64,000 nucleotides of DNA from Centropus unirufus (Eukaryota > Chordata > Aves > Cuculiformes > Centropidae): contig VYZI01000532.1 in the NCBI GenBank assembly GCA_013397695.1, positions 305,554 through 369,553 on the forward strand. The letters are read 5' to 3'. This document shows positions 1-11,730 of the stretch, piece by piece. The first letter of the stretch is position 1. Every line of letters begins with the position of its first letter. A program made the position numbers and the translations under genes. Under the pieces are notes generated by a model, which had not been told where the DNA came from, did no database searches, and saw only the letters and a list, made by a program, of their open reading frames with translations.

Positions 1-2450
1 GAAAATAATGATGTGGCTTGATGAAATTTTGAAGAAGGTAATTTAATCCTTTTCTAAATTTTTCATGACAGTATTAGTGATGAAAATGTTTTAAAGGTTG
101 TTCAGTCCCTTTGTCTAATTTTTTTTCCTACAGTTTATTATTTAGTAATTTTTCTTGATTCATTGCATGCATCTTAAGAAATGAAGTTTCTACCACTTCC
201 TTAGAGAAATATCCCAGAACTTGCAATTTCTCACTTGTCAGGAAATTTTCTCAAACCAGCTTGCATGTTTCCTGTACTATTTTTTTTCCAGTTGTGCTAG
301 CAATATCATCACCTAGTACCTTTATGAACAGCAGCAATGAGAATTGTTCTACTATACCAGCAGCTATGGGACAGCCCCCTGTAGCAGGTGCTATACAACA
401 AGAGTTCCTGATCCAAACTGGTAAAACACTAAGCACTTCTTTCAGAAGGGAGTTAACTTTTCCACAATCTCACGAGAATTTGTTTCACATGCAGCTTTTC
501 TGTTTTTTTGGTGACACATAGACCCAGCCAGTGTTTTGAAAAGCAAAAGTACTGTATCTTTTTTTTTAAGTCATTATTGAATTTGGACTTCAGTATTCCA
601 TAAAGCTTGTTGGAGTGAGTTTTCCTGGATATGCTGTTTATCTGTAAGGCAAAGGCAGCCAGTGTCAATTTTACCCCTTATGAAGTTCTAGTACTTCTAC
701 AACATAAGATAGAGGTTCACTTTTTGGGCCAAGAATGAAGACCAGTTTCCCTGTCTGACTAGTCCTTGGGCAATATGGTGAGTTTAGCAGTTTAAATAAA
801 GTGTGGAAATTCAACTAGGAAAATCAGAATGTACCAAGCCATAACAGAGCTGTAAGTAGTAAGGCTAACAGTTGGTGCTACACTTTATTGAATATGGCAT
901 CAGCCACAAAAGGAAAGATATATCAAATGGTCAAAACTGACAATACGATTCAACAAGGATTCTATTATCTTTGCTACATGCTTCAATTCTGAATTTTAAA
1001 AGATGAAAATTAATGTTAATGCAAATTTGTCAAATTAAATTGGAAGATTCTGCTTTGCTAAAGCCAAAAACTTTTGGTTTTATTTAGTACATTTTTTTCT
1101 GTCATGTTGTGATTTATAATGCTGTGTAATAATTTTTAAGTTTTATTTTAATTTCCAAACAAAAATCTAAAATTATCTATATTTTAATTTATTTTATTTA
1201 ATTATGGAAATGTCTCAATCAAAGGTTTCATTTTCAGTGTGATAGCATTTACCTACAGGAGCATATCCTCTTGCAAATTTTTCGTCTGTCTCTTTATAAT
1301 GCATAAACCATTCTCCTTCTTTATAAACTTAACATTTGAACATTAACAGGGAGTGAAAGTTTGTTGTATTCCTGAAGTAAAAATTTTGCTTAAATTGTCC
1401 ATCAGTCAAAGTTTGTGATTCAGTTCCTGGAAGTACAAATAACCCAGGTGATTTGTTTGTATAATTTTAGGAGTTTGCCAATAACTTAGGTGTGAACTAT
1501 TAAAAAATCCATTCACTCCCTGTAAGTGCTAGAGTCATTAATCCTGACAGGCATGTACAGTGCATTCTTTTCGAACCTATGGGATGAAAAATCATGAATT
1601 CTTGAAAAATATTTTTTATAAAACTGGTTTTGACCACACCTTCCACTGTATAATTTAATCCTAAAAAGTTGTACCATGTGAATTTTTCAAATAATGCTTA
1701 AGCAAAAGTATTAAGGGTGTTTCTTTATTTGCTGTTGTTAGTTGTTCAAAGCATAACAAATCTGAACAGTGCAGGGCAGAATCCAGAAGCTAACCACAGA
1801 AAGGTAGGGGCCAGTTGCTGTACATGGAGATCATTGATGTCCTTTGACATCTTTACTGTATTTTTGCATAAAAGTTTTTCAAGGTCAGGGCTTAGGAAAT
1901 TTATATAGCAATGTTATACTGAAAGTCTAAAATAATTTCTTTTTGAAATGTACATGGTTGTTTTAAAGAGCACTGTGGAACTATACCAAAGAATACCGAC
2001 TTATCTAACTTGTATCCCTCTAGATGAATGGGAATCATTAGAGTTTCCAGAGTAATCTAGATGAGTGGGATCGTTAAGGTTGAAAAAAAGGAAAATTGCT
2101 GTCAGAACAACAGAGATATTATCCTAATGTTAAATAATGCCAGCCATGGCAAAAAATCCAGTCAGTTAAGTTCGATTTTGATCGCTGCATTTCTACAGAG
2201 GGCCTGCCCCTGCACTGCATGCAGAGTACAAACATGTCTGGACTCCTTCAAAGCAATCCTTATGTAGAATGGATCTTACACTGCTGGGTTGCAACCACCT
2301 TCTGAATTACCTTACCCTAAGATTATTCATTTGAAATAGTATGATTACAAGAAAAGTTGTCCCAGGAATGCTGGGTTTCCTGGATTTTCCTAAGGGCAGA
2401 TTTTTACGATGAAAATGTAAAATAGTAAAAGGATATCAAGTGGTAAAAGA
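1..2450. other. Unique AT-rich sequence, no gene recognised
   Basis: No transposon, RNA gene or recognisable exon was seen here. The part from about 1010 to 1210 is strongly AT-rich, with many T and A runs. Open frames of 61 to 86 codons lie on both strands around 250-670 and overlap each other, which is the pattern of chance frames. The right edge is set by the start of CR1 similarity. Confidence 0.6.
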
Positions 2451-2454
2451 TCAT

Positions 2455-4197
2455 GGAACCCTACACTGTCGAAGAAATAAAAAAAGCACTTAATACATTC
2501 TTTGCCTCAGTCTTTAATAGTAAGGTGTTCCCTAGATATTCAGCCTCACAAGGCAGAGGACAGAGAGGGAGAGCAGAACAAAGTTCCCATGGTCCATGAG
2601 GGAAAGCTCAGACACCTGTTTGGCCAATTAGACATTCACAAGTCTATGGGGTTGGATGGGTTCCACCTGAGGGTATTGAGGGAGCTGGAGGAGGTACTGA
2701 CCAAACTACTTTCCATCATCTACCAGCAGTTGGAGCTGACTGGGACAGTTCCACCTGATTGGAGGCTGGCAGATCTTACACCCATTTACAAGAAGGGTCA
2801 GAGGGAGGATCCAAAAAACTACAGGCCTGTCAGTCTAACCTCAGTACTGGGAAAGATCATGAAACAGGTCATCTTGAGTGCTTTTCACATAGCTCATGCA
2901 AGACAACTGGGTGATCAAGCCCAGTCAACATGGGTTTATGAAAAGCAGTTTGTGCCAAACTAAGCTGATTGCCTTCTACGACAAGGTGACCTGCTTAGTG
3001 GATGTGGAAAAGGCTGTGGATACAGTGTGCCTGAACTGTTGTAAAGCCTTTGACACAGGCTCTCCCAGAATTCTGCTTGAGAAACTGGCTACCACTGTCC
3101 TGGACAGGCATACCCTCTGCTGGGTAAAAATTGGCTTGATGACCAGGCCCAAAGAGTGGTGGTAAATGGAGTTTAATACATTTTGAGGCTGGTCACAAGT
3201 GGTGTTTCTCAGGGCTCAGTGTGGGGTCCAGTTCTGTTTGATGTCTTTATTGATAATCTGGATGAAGGGATTGAGTGTACCCTTAGTAAATTCATGGATG
3301 ACACAAAGCTGGGAGTTGTTCATATGCAGTGCTGATCTGCTTGAGGGTAAGGAAGCTCTACAGAGGGATCTGAGCAGGCCGGACCAATAGGCTGAAATCA
3401 ATGGGATGAGATTTAACAAAGCCCAGCACCGAGTCCTGCACTTGGGACACAACAATCTCATGCAGCACTACAGGCTTGGGGAAGTTTGGCTACAAAACTG
3501 CCTGTCAGAGAAGAACCTGGGGCTGCTGGTCAACAGCCCAGTGAACTTGACCCAGGGGTGTGCCCAGGTGGCCAAGAAGGCCAATTGCACCTTGGCCTGT
3601 GTCAGAAACAGCATGGCCAGTGGGACCGGAGAAGTGATTTTGCCCCTGTACTTGGCATTGGTGAGGCCACACCTCGAATCCTGTGTTCAGTTCTGCACCC
3701 CTCACTACAAGGACATTGAGGTCCTGCAGTGTGTCTAGAGAAGGGCAACAAAGCTGGTGAAAAGGCTGGAGAAAAAGTCTTACAAGGAGCAGCTGAGGGA
3801 ACTGGCGTTGTTTAGCGTTGCTTAGTTTAGCTTGGGGAAGGGAGAGGGAGAGGGAGAGGGAGAGGGAGAGGAGACCTTATCACTGCCTATGCCTGCCTGC
3901 AAGGAGGTTGTAGAGGGGTGCATGCCGGTCTTGTCTCTCAAGTGACAGGTGGTAGGATGAAGGGGAATGGCCTCAAGCTGCGCCAGGGGAGATTCAGATT
4001 GGAGATTAGGAGGAAATTCATCACAGAAAGGGTTATCAAACACTGGAAGAGGCTGCCCAGGGGGGTGGTGGAATCACTATCCCTGGAGGTATTTAAAAGA
4101 CACATGGATGAGGTGCTCAGGGATATGGTTTATTAGCGGACAGATGTTGCTGGACTCCATGATCTCAAAGATCTTTTCCAACTTAGTGATTCTATGA
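2455..4197 (+). mobile_element. CR1 LINE, 5'-truncated, with broken reverse transcriptase ORF2
   Basis: This is a copy of the avian CR1 non-LTR retrotransposon, whose ORF2 encodes an endonuclease and a reverse transcriptase that copies its RNA at the target site. About 1.75 kb remains of an element usually near 4.5 kb; the endonuclease and the 5' end are missing. Reverse transcriptase blocks appear in order: FFASVF near 2490; the DGFHLRVLREL and PPDW regions at about 2650-2770; NYRPVSLTS near 2818-2845; KAFDT at 3043-3057; GVSQGS at 3201; and the active-site box FMDDTKLG at 3291-3314. They lie in alternating frames (2502-2960, then 2896-3165, then the first frame again, then 3406-3738), so several frameshifts and stops interrupt it. 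The first catalytic Asp of motif A is replaced by Asn (codon 3034-3036), and the usual FADD reads FMDD. The ORF2 tail runs to about 4136 and the 3' end is the expected GATTCTATGA motif. It cannot make a working enzyme. Confidence 0.95.
3840..3872 (+). repeat. (GGGAGA)n microsatellite inside CR1
   Basis: Five perfect GGGAGA units plus a partial unit lie exactly where CR1 normally carries a short purine stretch just before the GAGACCTTATC segment. Just upstream, 3807-3834 also shows small tandem copies of a GTTGTTTAGC-like 10-mer. The microsatellite therefore grew from CR1 sequence after insertion. Confidence 0.95.
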
Positions 4198-6153
4198 AAA
4201 TATTGTTTTCCAGATAACATTAATGTGTTTTCACAAAGAAACAGACATCAAAACCAATTTGAGTTGAAGAATCCTGGCCAAAGCAGCTCAGCACTGACAC
4301 AAGATGATATGCAGCCCAAACTAGGTTAGTGATGAGGGTCTTCCCTTAGCCAGAATGCACCTATAGTCCACCTCAAGTATCCTAGCACTTCCAATCCAGT
4401 TTTCAGTTTGTATTGGCCTGCACATAATTCTGAAGTAACTATTTCACTCCCTGAAATGTCTCCTCTCCTCTTGCCAGTCCTCACAGGTCAGACCAGGGGC
4501 TTTGCAGGACTTGAATGCAGCCCTGTCCGAAGCAGAGTAGTCATCAGTGCATTCCTTCAGTTACTGCTTCTGTAGCTATTACTATATCTAAAAAAATTAA
4601 TAAAACTAGTAGTGTGGGTGTATAACAACTGGTATATCAGTTTGGTTCAATGGTACATCATAATGCAAGTTTCAGAGCCCTGCATAAGACAGCAGTATCT
4701 AAGAACAAGAGAGTTTCTAACCTGAAAGCTGTGGATTATGTGATGAGCTTCATCAAGACCAGAAAAAGGTTTAGCGACATGCTTCAAAGTAATTTATGTG
4801 AGAAGCAGTAGGGTGTTTTGTGTGATCACATATTGTGATGAGCAAGGTCCATGCTTTAATCCTCTCCCCTCTCTTTCCACTCTCTTGTTAAAATGAAAAA
4901 GAAAAAAAAAAACAGGGAGAGAAGAGAGAGAGAAAAAAAGCCTTAATGCCAAAAAGTCTTTTTGAAGTATTTGTTCTCTTGATTAAAGTTCTCAATTTGG
5001 CAAGACCTAAATCAAGATACATCAAAGAGGGTTCAAAATAAAGAGCAGCTGAATGAAAATGTATGAGATGACAGAAGGAATAAACAATAATAACTGTGCA
5101 TATGTTTAAGTCATCTGAAAGTGATTGCAGCAATGTGTAAAATATCCGGAAATAGACATTAAAAAGCCATCTTAATTCCCTAAGGGGAAAAAAATCTGCT
5201 TAAATCTTAAATAAATCCTGTTTAAACTAAACTGCATCCATTCTCCCCTTTGTATTATGACTTCAGGAGCTTTCTCATCTTCTCTGTTTAGTTATGTATA
5301 ATGTAGAAATCATTTCTGTTCCTGGACAGATTTTCTGCAATGGTAGTGGGTATTCTGGAAGTAAGTATACTGGCAATATAGCCAAAACCAGAACCTCCTC
5401 GCCAGTTATAACTCATATGGAGGGAACAAAGAAATGAGGCCTTATAACTGCCTTTTCTTTGGTAGCATTTGTTTCCCCTCAGTTGAAAAGATTTTTTTTT
5501 TACAATAGAAGGTTGCTCAAAGCATGTGATTAACAGTCTGAGGGAAATAATTCACACTTCACTCCCTGATGGCTTGAGGGTTGGAGAAAAGGCCAATAGA
5601 AACAGATGGAAAAGAAAATGCAGGAAAATACTCAGGAAGATAATAACCAGCAGAAGGCAATACTAGATTAATAACATGATGGCATCAGTTTTGGTTTCCA
5701 TCTTTCAAATTCTCTTCATTCCATTGCCTATTAAAATAACCTAAAACAATGTAAGAATGAGACAACTAGCAAAGTTGCTACAGGTTTTAACTAAGGATCA
5801 TATCTCAGCTTTAAAATAGCCCTGTATCTTATATTCCATGCATTTACTTTCAGTTGAAAACCTTGAAAATTAATTTAAAAGAGTACGTATCTTCACTAAA
5901 CTATTCCCAATGGACACTATTAAAAGTGAGCTAGCTCTCTGCAGAACCATGTCTTCTCATTGCCTGTATTTCCATTGTCATATTGTAAACACTTTTGAAC
6001 AGCACCACCATAATCACATTTTATAGAATAATAATGTCAGAATAATGGCCTTTTCTCTCTTGGATATCTTGAAGCACTGAAATTTTAGGAAAGGAATCCT
6101 TGCACAAGATATTTTATAGCTTACAAGTGGAGATTTATTTTTAATTCTGATAC
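4198..6153. other. Unique sequence between two CR1 copies, no gene recognised
   Basis: The only structured item is the purine tract at 4890-4940. The 81-codon minus-strand frame at 4888-5133 ends in translated purine tract and is not credible. No splice-flanked coding segment or RNA gene was recognised. Confidence 0.6.
4890..4940 (+). repeat. Purine-rich low-complexity tract (A-rich then GA-rich)
   Basis: About 50 bases are almost all purines: A-runs with isolated G, then GAGAGAGA, then a second A-run. Such tracts are length-variable and can adopt triplex-like structure. Confidence 0.9.
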
Positions 6154-6543
6154 TCATAGAATCATAGAATAGTTTGGGTTAGAAGGGAGCTTAAAGATCA
6201 TCTAGTTCCAACCCCCTATGGGCACTGACACATTCCACAAGACCAGGCTGCTCAAGGCCCCATCCAAGCTGTCCTTGAACATTTCCATGGAGGGGGCATT
6301 CACCACTTTCCTGGGCAAACTGTTCCAGTGTCTTACCACCCTCAGCATGAAGAATTTATTCCTAATGTCTAGTCTAAATCTTCCCCTCTCCAATTTTTTC
6401 CCCTTGACCAATCAATATAGGCCCTTGTAAAAAGTCCCTCCCAAGCTTTCTTGCCTACCTCCTTCAGGTAGGTACTGGAAGGCTGCTATACGGTCTCCCC
6501 CAGGCCTCTTCTCCAGGCTGAAAAACCCCAAGCTCTCAGCTTG
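6154..6543 (-). mobile_element. CR1 LINE 3' fragment, minus strand
   Basis: The left edge is the reverse complement of the CR1 3' tail, CATAGAATCATAGAAT. On the minus strand, 6411 to 6202 encodes the C-terminal tail of CR1 ORF2, with the characteristic order RFRLDIR, VVRHWNSLPR and then a SMEMFK segment. The similarity continues to the LFSLEKR-like region near 6540 and then stops. About 390 bp remain, so this is a strongly 5'-truncated insertion with no reverse transcriptase active site. It is well preserved compared with the 18.4 kb copy. Confidence 0.94.
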
Positions 6544-9500
6544 CATTATCTGACATATTATCATTAACAGTCACTAATGTCTTTCATTAAATGGATAAAA
6601 GGTCCAGAATATCACTCATGTGGGTCTTTTAGAATGCCCTGAGGTTTTCTCTTTTGTTTTGGTTTTGTTTTATCTCCATCTGAGTGTGACAAAATGTGGC
6701 AGACAGGAGGGCACCAGAAAACTGAATCATTTCACATATGTTGAACACAAGGTGTTTAAAGATAAAGCTGTGGAAATCAATGCATACATAGATGTTTTTG
6801 CCTTACTCTATGCCAGATAGTGTACCACGCTTACTAACACTGCAGTTCTTCCCAGGCAGCCAAGCACAGATCATTTGATCCTGTATTTAGATTGCTGTAG
6901 TTTATGAGGAGACATACTGGGCATATTTGAAAACATGAGATGAGGATTTTGATACAAGGACTGGTTTTGCTTTCTGTACTCAAACAAGCAAAAGGCAGTT
7001 ATATAAGTAAGTGTGGAACATAGTACTGACTGTATTGGTGTATGATGCTTAATAATGCACCACGTGACCCCAAGCTAAAATATAGCCTCCTTATCTCCTC
7101 ATTTAGTCTCAAACAATAAGAAGCTCATGAAGCAATGGATGGGGTTTGATAGGCTGCCTGAAATGAGATTGTATATTTTGTTCTCCCTCCTGTTACTCCC
7201 ATCTACCAAGCAATTTTTATAAAATGGAGGTGGGATTAGGCATCTGTTGCCTCCAGTTCAGTTATAAAACATCTTTTTTTGCTTACCCTATTATAACTTC
7301 TAGATTACCTTCAGTCATCTCCAGTCAAGGCAAAAGAATCAGTGGCCTGAGACTGGCTGAAGAGGTGAAGAGTCATAATTAAGTAGCCAGTAAGTCCATT
7401 TGCTCATCTTTCAGCATACCCATGAGAGACAAACCTACTGATCAGTTGTAGGATAATGGGGTCTGCTTTTATTTGCTGTCTATTGCTAGTAGATTAAACT
7501 GCCTACTATAATATGAAGATGTTCCTGATGGAACATATAAATACCCTATAAATGGTCAAGCACGTGTACCCTAGAAGACAATGAATCCAGCTAAATGAAG
7601 AAGCATCTTCCCAGAGTGGGCATAATGTAGTGAGCAAAGCAATTGCAACTCATTTAAAGCAGTACTGGCTCCTGTACGTGAGTCTTCTCAGCTGTGATCG
7701 CTGACTGGAATGCCTTGGCACTGATTTTCTACTTAGTCTGCCACTTATCTGCAAGCTCTGCAAGGTTCTTCAAATCCTGCGTCTAATTACTCTGTTCATG
7801 GGTATGCTCTAGACCTCTATGAGCTTTGCAAAGCTCTGCTTCCAGCTTCCAGCTTCACCTCCATTCAGCCTTCCCTTTCTCCTTGCCTTCCCATGAAGCC
7901 AGAGCATCCCAGGAGCACCTGGGTCACCTCTTGGATCAGTGTTTTTTCAGAGAATTCTTGACCTTATACTGTTAAAAGCGGAGATGTGTCTGTCTAGGCC
8001 TGGTCTACCACATCAAAGCTATATGGGAGAAGCTAGTCGGAAAAAGAAGTTTCCTATTTTAAAAATCTCATCACAATACTTAGGAGAATAGACTCATAAT
8101 TCTCATTTCCAAAGCTGTTCAAATAGCTCCCATTGCCTAAAAACTGCAACAACCTAGTGCTTGCTTTCATATTATTCTGTTAAAGAAAAAGACTTCTTGC
8201 AAGATATGTCCAAATGTTTATGAGTAGTTTACTTCCTTCTATGAGGCTAGTCACATCCATAAAAGTGAAAATGGATGAATGCCTCTTAGCATCAGTATCC
8301 ATGACTTTTGATACATATACATTTAAAGACTGAATTAATATTCTGAGTACTGCAGCCATATGTTAAATCCTACATGTTTATCTTAAATATTTGTTTTTAT
8401 TGAGTAGATTTTAATGAATTAATTCAAATACTAGGAGAGAAATATATTTGTTTTATTTTTATACTGGAAAAGCATTTTGGAAACACTCTCACATTGTTAT
8501 AGTAGCCCGAAAATGTATCTGGTAGGATGCCAAGGTATGAACAGTGTTACTGTTCATACAAAAAAATCACAAAGAAGTTTAGGCTTGTATAGCTGAGAAT
8601 GGTTTTGGAAGAAAAATGAAATTCTAAAATTTTTATTCTGTCAGAAAACAATTTTTGCCTCCCAAACTGTGATACTGAGTGTCAAGATAGCTGCATTCTG
8701 GTAAAGAGGACCCCATGCACTGCACTGCATGCAGCTGTAAATACAAACACTGAATGAATGACTGTACACATAGCTTATATGTCTCACCGGACTCATCACG
8801 ATGTTTCGTATTTGTAATAATAAAACAAAATCTTTGTCCAAGAAGAGCCACTACTTACTGCTTGATGAGTCATATGATTGTTTCTTAACCCCATGGTGTT
8901 GATTTCTGTTCACTAAATGGTTGACCTGCGTTTGGGAGTCAGGCCTGAGAAAATCACTGCTCTTCAAATTCCACAATGAAAATCAATGAGAAAGCATTTT
9001 AAGAAGAGACTGTGAGAGAGCAAGCTTATTAATGAAGAAATGTAAGGCACTTGAAATAGTTTTTGCCAAGATATACATGAAAAGAAAAGTCCCATATATT
9101 TGATTAAATGGATGTAATGTCAACTTTTTTAAGCTGTTTCTGTTTACAGAAATATAGAGAGAGATTTGTCAATTCTTCAATATTTTACATTTATTTTTCT
9201 CTTTTTAAATAAGCAGGTCACCACCTCTCTTTCTCTGGGACTTTACAGACTCTTTTATTCCTCTTTCTAACAAATGACCCATGGGAGAAGTGCTTCTCTT
9301 TCCTAGCATTTCCTCCATGATATTACATATGCATATTTCAAGACTATCTTCACATCACCAGCTCTGTGCAGAGATGATGCTGGAGCACAGTGGTAGTCTT
9401 GGATCTGAAGTATATTTAAAATGTCTCCAGGTAAAAACAATTTTGTCATTGACACACACTTTGTGCAATATGGTTTCTGAAAGACTGACCAACAGCAGGC

Positions 9501-11698
9501 CAAAATACTATGCAGCAATACATGATTGTAGGCCTACTTCACCTGGTACAGATTTTCAGCTGTTTTACTCATCATGGGCTACAAATCATGATTTACCCCT
9601 TTTCCAGTTTCTTGAGTCACTCAGCCTTCTAGAAGCACAGGTCTTCCACTCACCCATTCAACCTCTCTTTTTAGCCGCGGCTTTAGTTGCTCAGCCAGAA
9701 TCTCTTTCAACTGATTTAGGAGGTGTTCTTTTCTGAAGTTTTACTTCATCATACCAGGAATAGCAAACAAATTGTAGTAAAGTGCAAAACAGACCAATAT
9801 TTATTATTTGTCTACACAATTAACTACTAAAAGTAAAACAATCTATAATCTCTTATTTTAGAGAACTGCCAGGTCTAACAAATCTGAAGGGCTAATTAGA
9901 TTAATACCAGCAACTTTTTTGTGCTTTAAACATTCTTGTGAACAGATGGGGATGATATATGTGCTCATTTGAATGCTCTGTGATACAATGGGTTTTTTTA
10001 AGAGCCACAATACCAATGCAGAACTGAAGTCTATAACCTGGAATACCAGTTAAGGTGCAAGTCAATGCACCAGAAAACCTGGTGCCAAGAAACGTCAGGA
10101 CGGAAGCCTGTCCTTTAAACACACAAACTAGGTAAATGTATCTTTGGAAGTGTAATAAATGGGAAGTGGTCCATCTATGTTTAATAAACATAATATTGAG
10201 CTAGAATTTGAAAATTTCATTCTCAAATTACTATTATAGAATGCACAAAGAAATTAACAATCAGTGTGCTAACCCATGAAATTATTTATGGGAAATTATT
10301 TGGGTATCCTGACACCAATTTTTTCTCTCTAACTGCAAAAGATTTCTGAAGTTAGAGGGGAAAAAAACCAACTCCTGCTTGTAGGTAGGTGTACAGAAAG
10401 AGGAAAAGAGGGACTGGTGAATGATACACAATTAATGGTGCTAAATTTGAAAACTCTCTAGATGTTTAGCAATTGCTGACATACAGACAGACATATAGAA
10501 AAGACCAGACTGAGGCACCAGGCAGATGAGGCACATTTTGCTACCTTCTTACCAAATACCGTAAACAACAAGTTTTATTCTACAGTTCCCAGATTAAATG
10601 CTCAGACTGCCAAGTTGTATGTTTACTGAAAAAGCTGAAATAATTACTAAGATATATATCAGAACAGCTTAGAAATTCAGTAGAGCTATAGCAGCTGGGA
10701 ACAAGCAACACTCTAAAAACTTATCATTTGATATCTGCCATTGTATGCAATAACTTCCCCATTCCGTCTATTTTTGTAGCAATCTATTATCGACTCCCAC
10801 TTTTTCTGACGTGCAGTGCTTTATTTCCTGGAAAATACTTTTTTTTTCACTTTCTGAACTTCCTTTTCTGTCCAACTACATTCTGTATCTGCTCCCTATA
10901 TCTGGCATCATAGAGGTGCCTTCTTGAAAGGCTCTGTTTGCTTCAATAATCCTTTCTCCCACTGATGTGCTTCCACCCATCTTGAGATACCCATCACAGT
11001 GATGTGTTGGAAAATGAAACCATCCCAATGAGATATCAAAATCTTTGTAAATACATGTAAATACAATGCCATTTTTTGTTGTTTTAAAGTCTGTATTCAA
11101 ACTAAGAAAAGTAAATTTAAAAAGGATAACCCCCCCTCACCTCCTATTTTTTTTGTAAGCGCAGTTTGTTTCTAAGAAGTAGATGACTGAATCTGCACAC
11201 TGTTCCAACTCTACTCTCTAATCCAAGGCTGAGTCCCAGATATGTCAGCTACTTAAAATGGGAACATTTTCTTGGACTGAAATTCAAATTGCTACTTTCA
11301 TACATGTTTGTAGATTTATTCCCATTTCTTACTGATAGAACGAGAAGAAACTTTAACAAGGGTAAATAAAGCTGCTTCTTCCTGTTCTCCAATAGTCCTA
11401 CAGAGTGTTACGTATGGGATTCTTAATGTCATGTATACTGAGCTCTAAAGCCTTTCCCCAGTATTTCCATTCTCATTTCCACATTTTGAAGGACTTCACA
11501 ATCTTGTGCTATCCCTTTCAAAAGCTTTTTTTTCTACAAGGGGATTTTCTTTTTTGTATGGTGAATTTCATTGAAGTCCTGTAAAAAGTATCACTGGATA
11601 TTTCTTAAATGAATTTCAGGGAACTAAGGGGAAAGTGTTTCAGCTTGGTATTTCATGAATTGCTTATACTGAAATATGTAAGTGTATAAGAAGTTACA
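6544..11698. other. Unique sequence, no gene recognised
   Basis: No transposon similarity was seen. Two items stand out: a 25-bp palindrome at 8535-8559 and a 151-codon ATG-initiated plus-strand frame at 9281-9736. That frame is the longest open frame outside the repeats, but its protein resembles nothing I know and another frame overlaps it on the other strand, so it is not called as a gene. T-runs near 10840 and a C-run near 11130 are short homopolymers. Confidence 0.55.
8535..8559. repeat. Perfect 11-bp inverted repeat with 3-nt centre
   Basis: The arm GTATGAACAGT at 8535-8545 is followed by GTT and then its exact reverse complement ACTGTTCATAC at 8549-8559. The symmetry stops outside these arms. 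It could form a short hairpin or bind a dimeric factor. The GAACA/TGTTC half sites are 7 bp apart, not the 3 bp of a steroid-receptor element. Confidence 0.95.
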
Positions 11699-11730
11699 AT
11701 AAATAAGATAAGATAAATAAGATAAATATT
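11699..11730 (+). repeat. (AATAAGAT)-like short tandem repeat
   Basis: Imperfect repeats of ATAAATAAGATAAGATAAAT-type units cover about 32 bases. It is a simple AT-rich microsatellite. Confidence 0.85.

Noticed and set aside
3406..3738. 110-codon plus-strand frame that could be read as an independent gene
   Set aside because: It is the CR1 ORF2 region after the active site; the frames at 3216-3461, 3486-3719 and 3505-3705 are its shadows.
8538..8556. Steroid-receptor response element reading of the palindrome
   Set aside because: The half sites are separated by 7 bases rather than 3.
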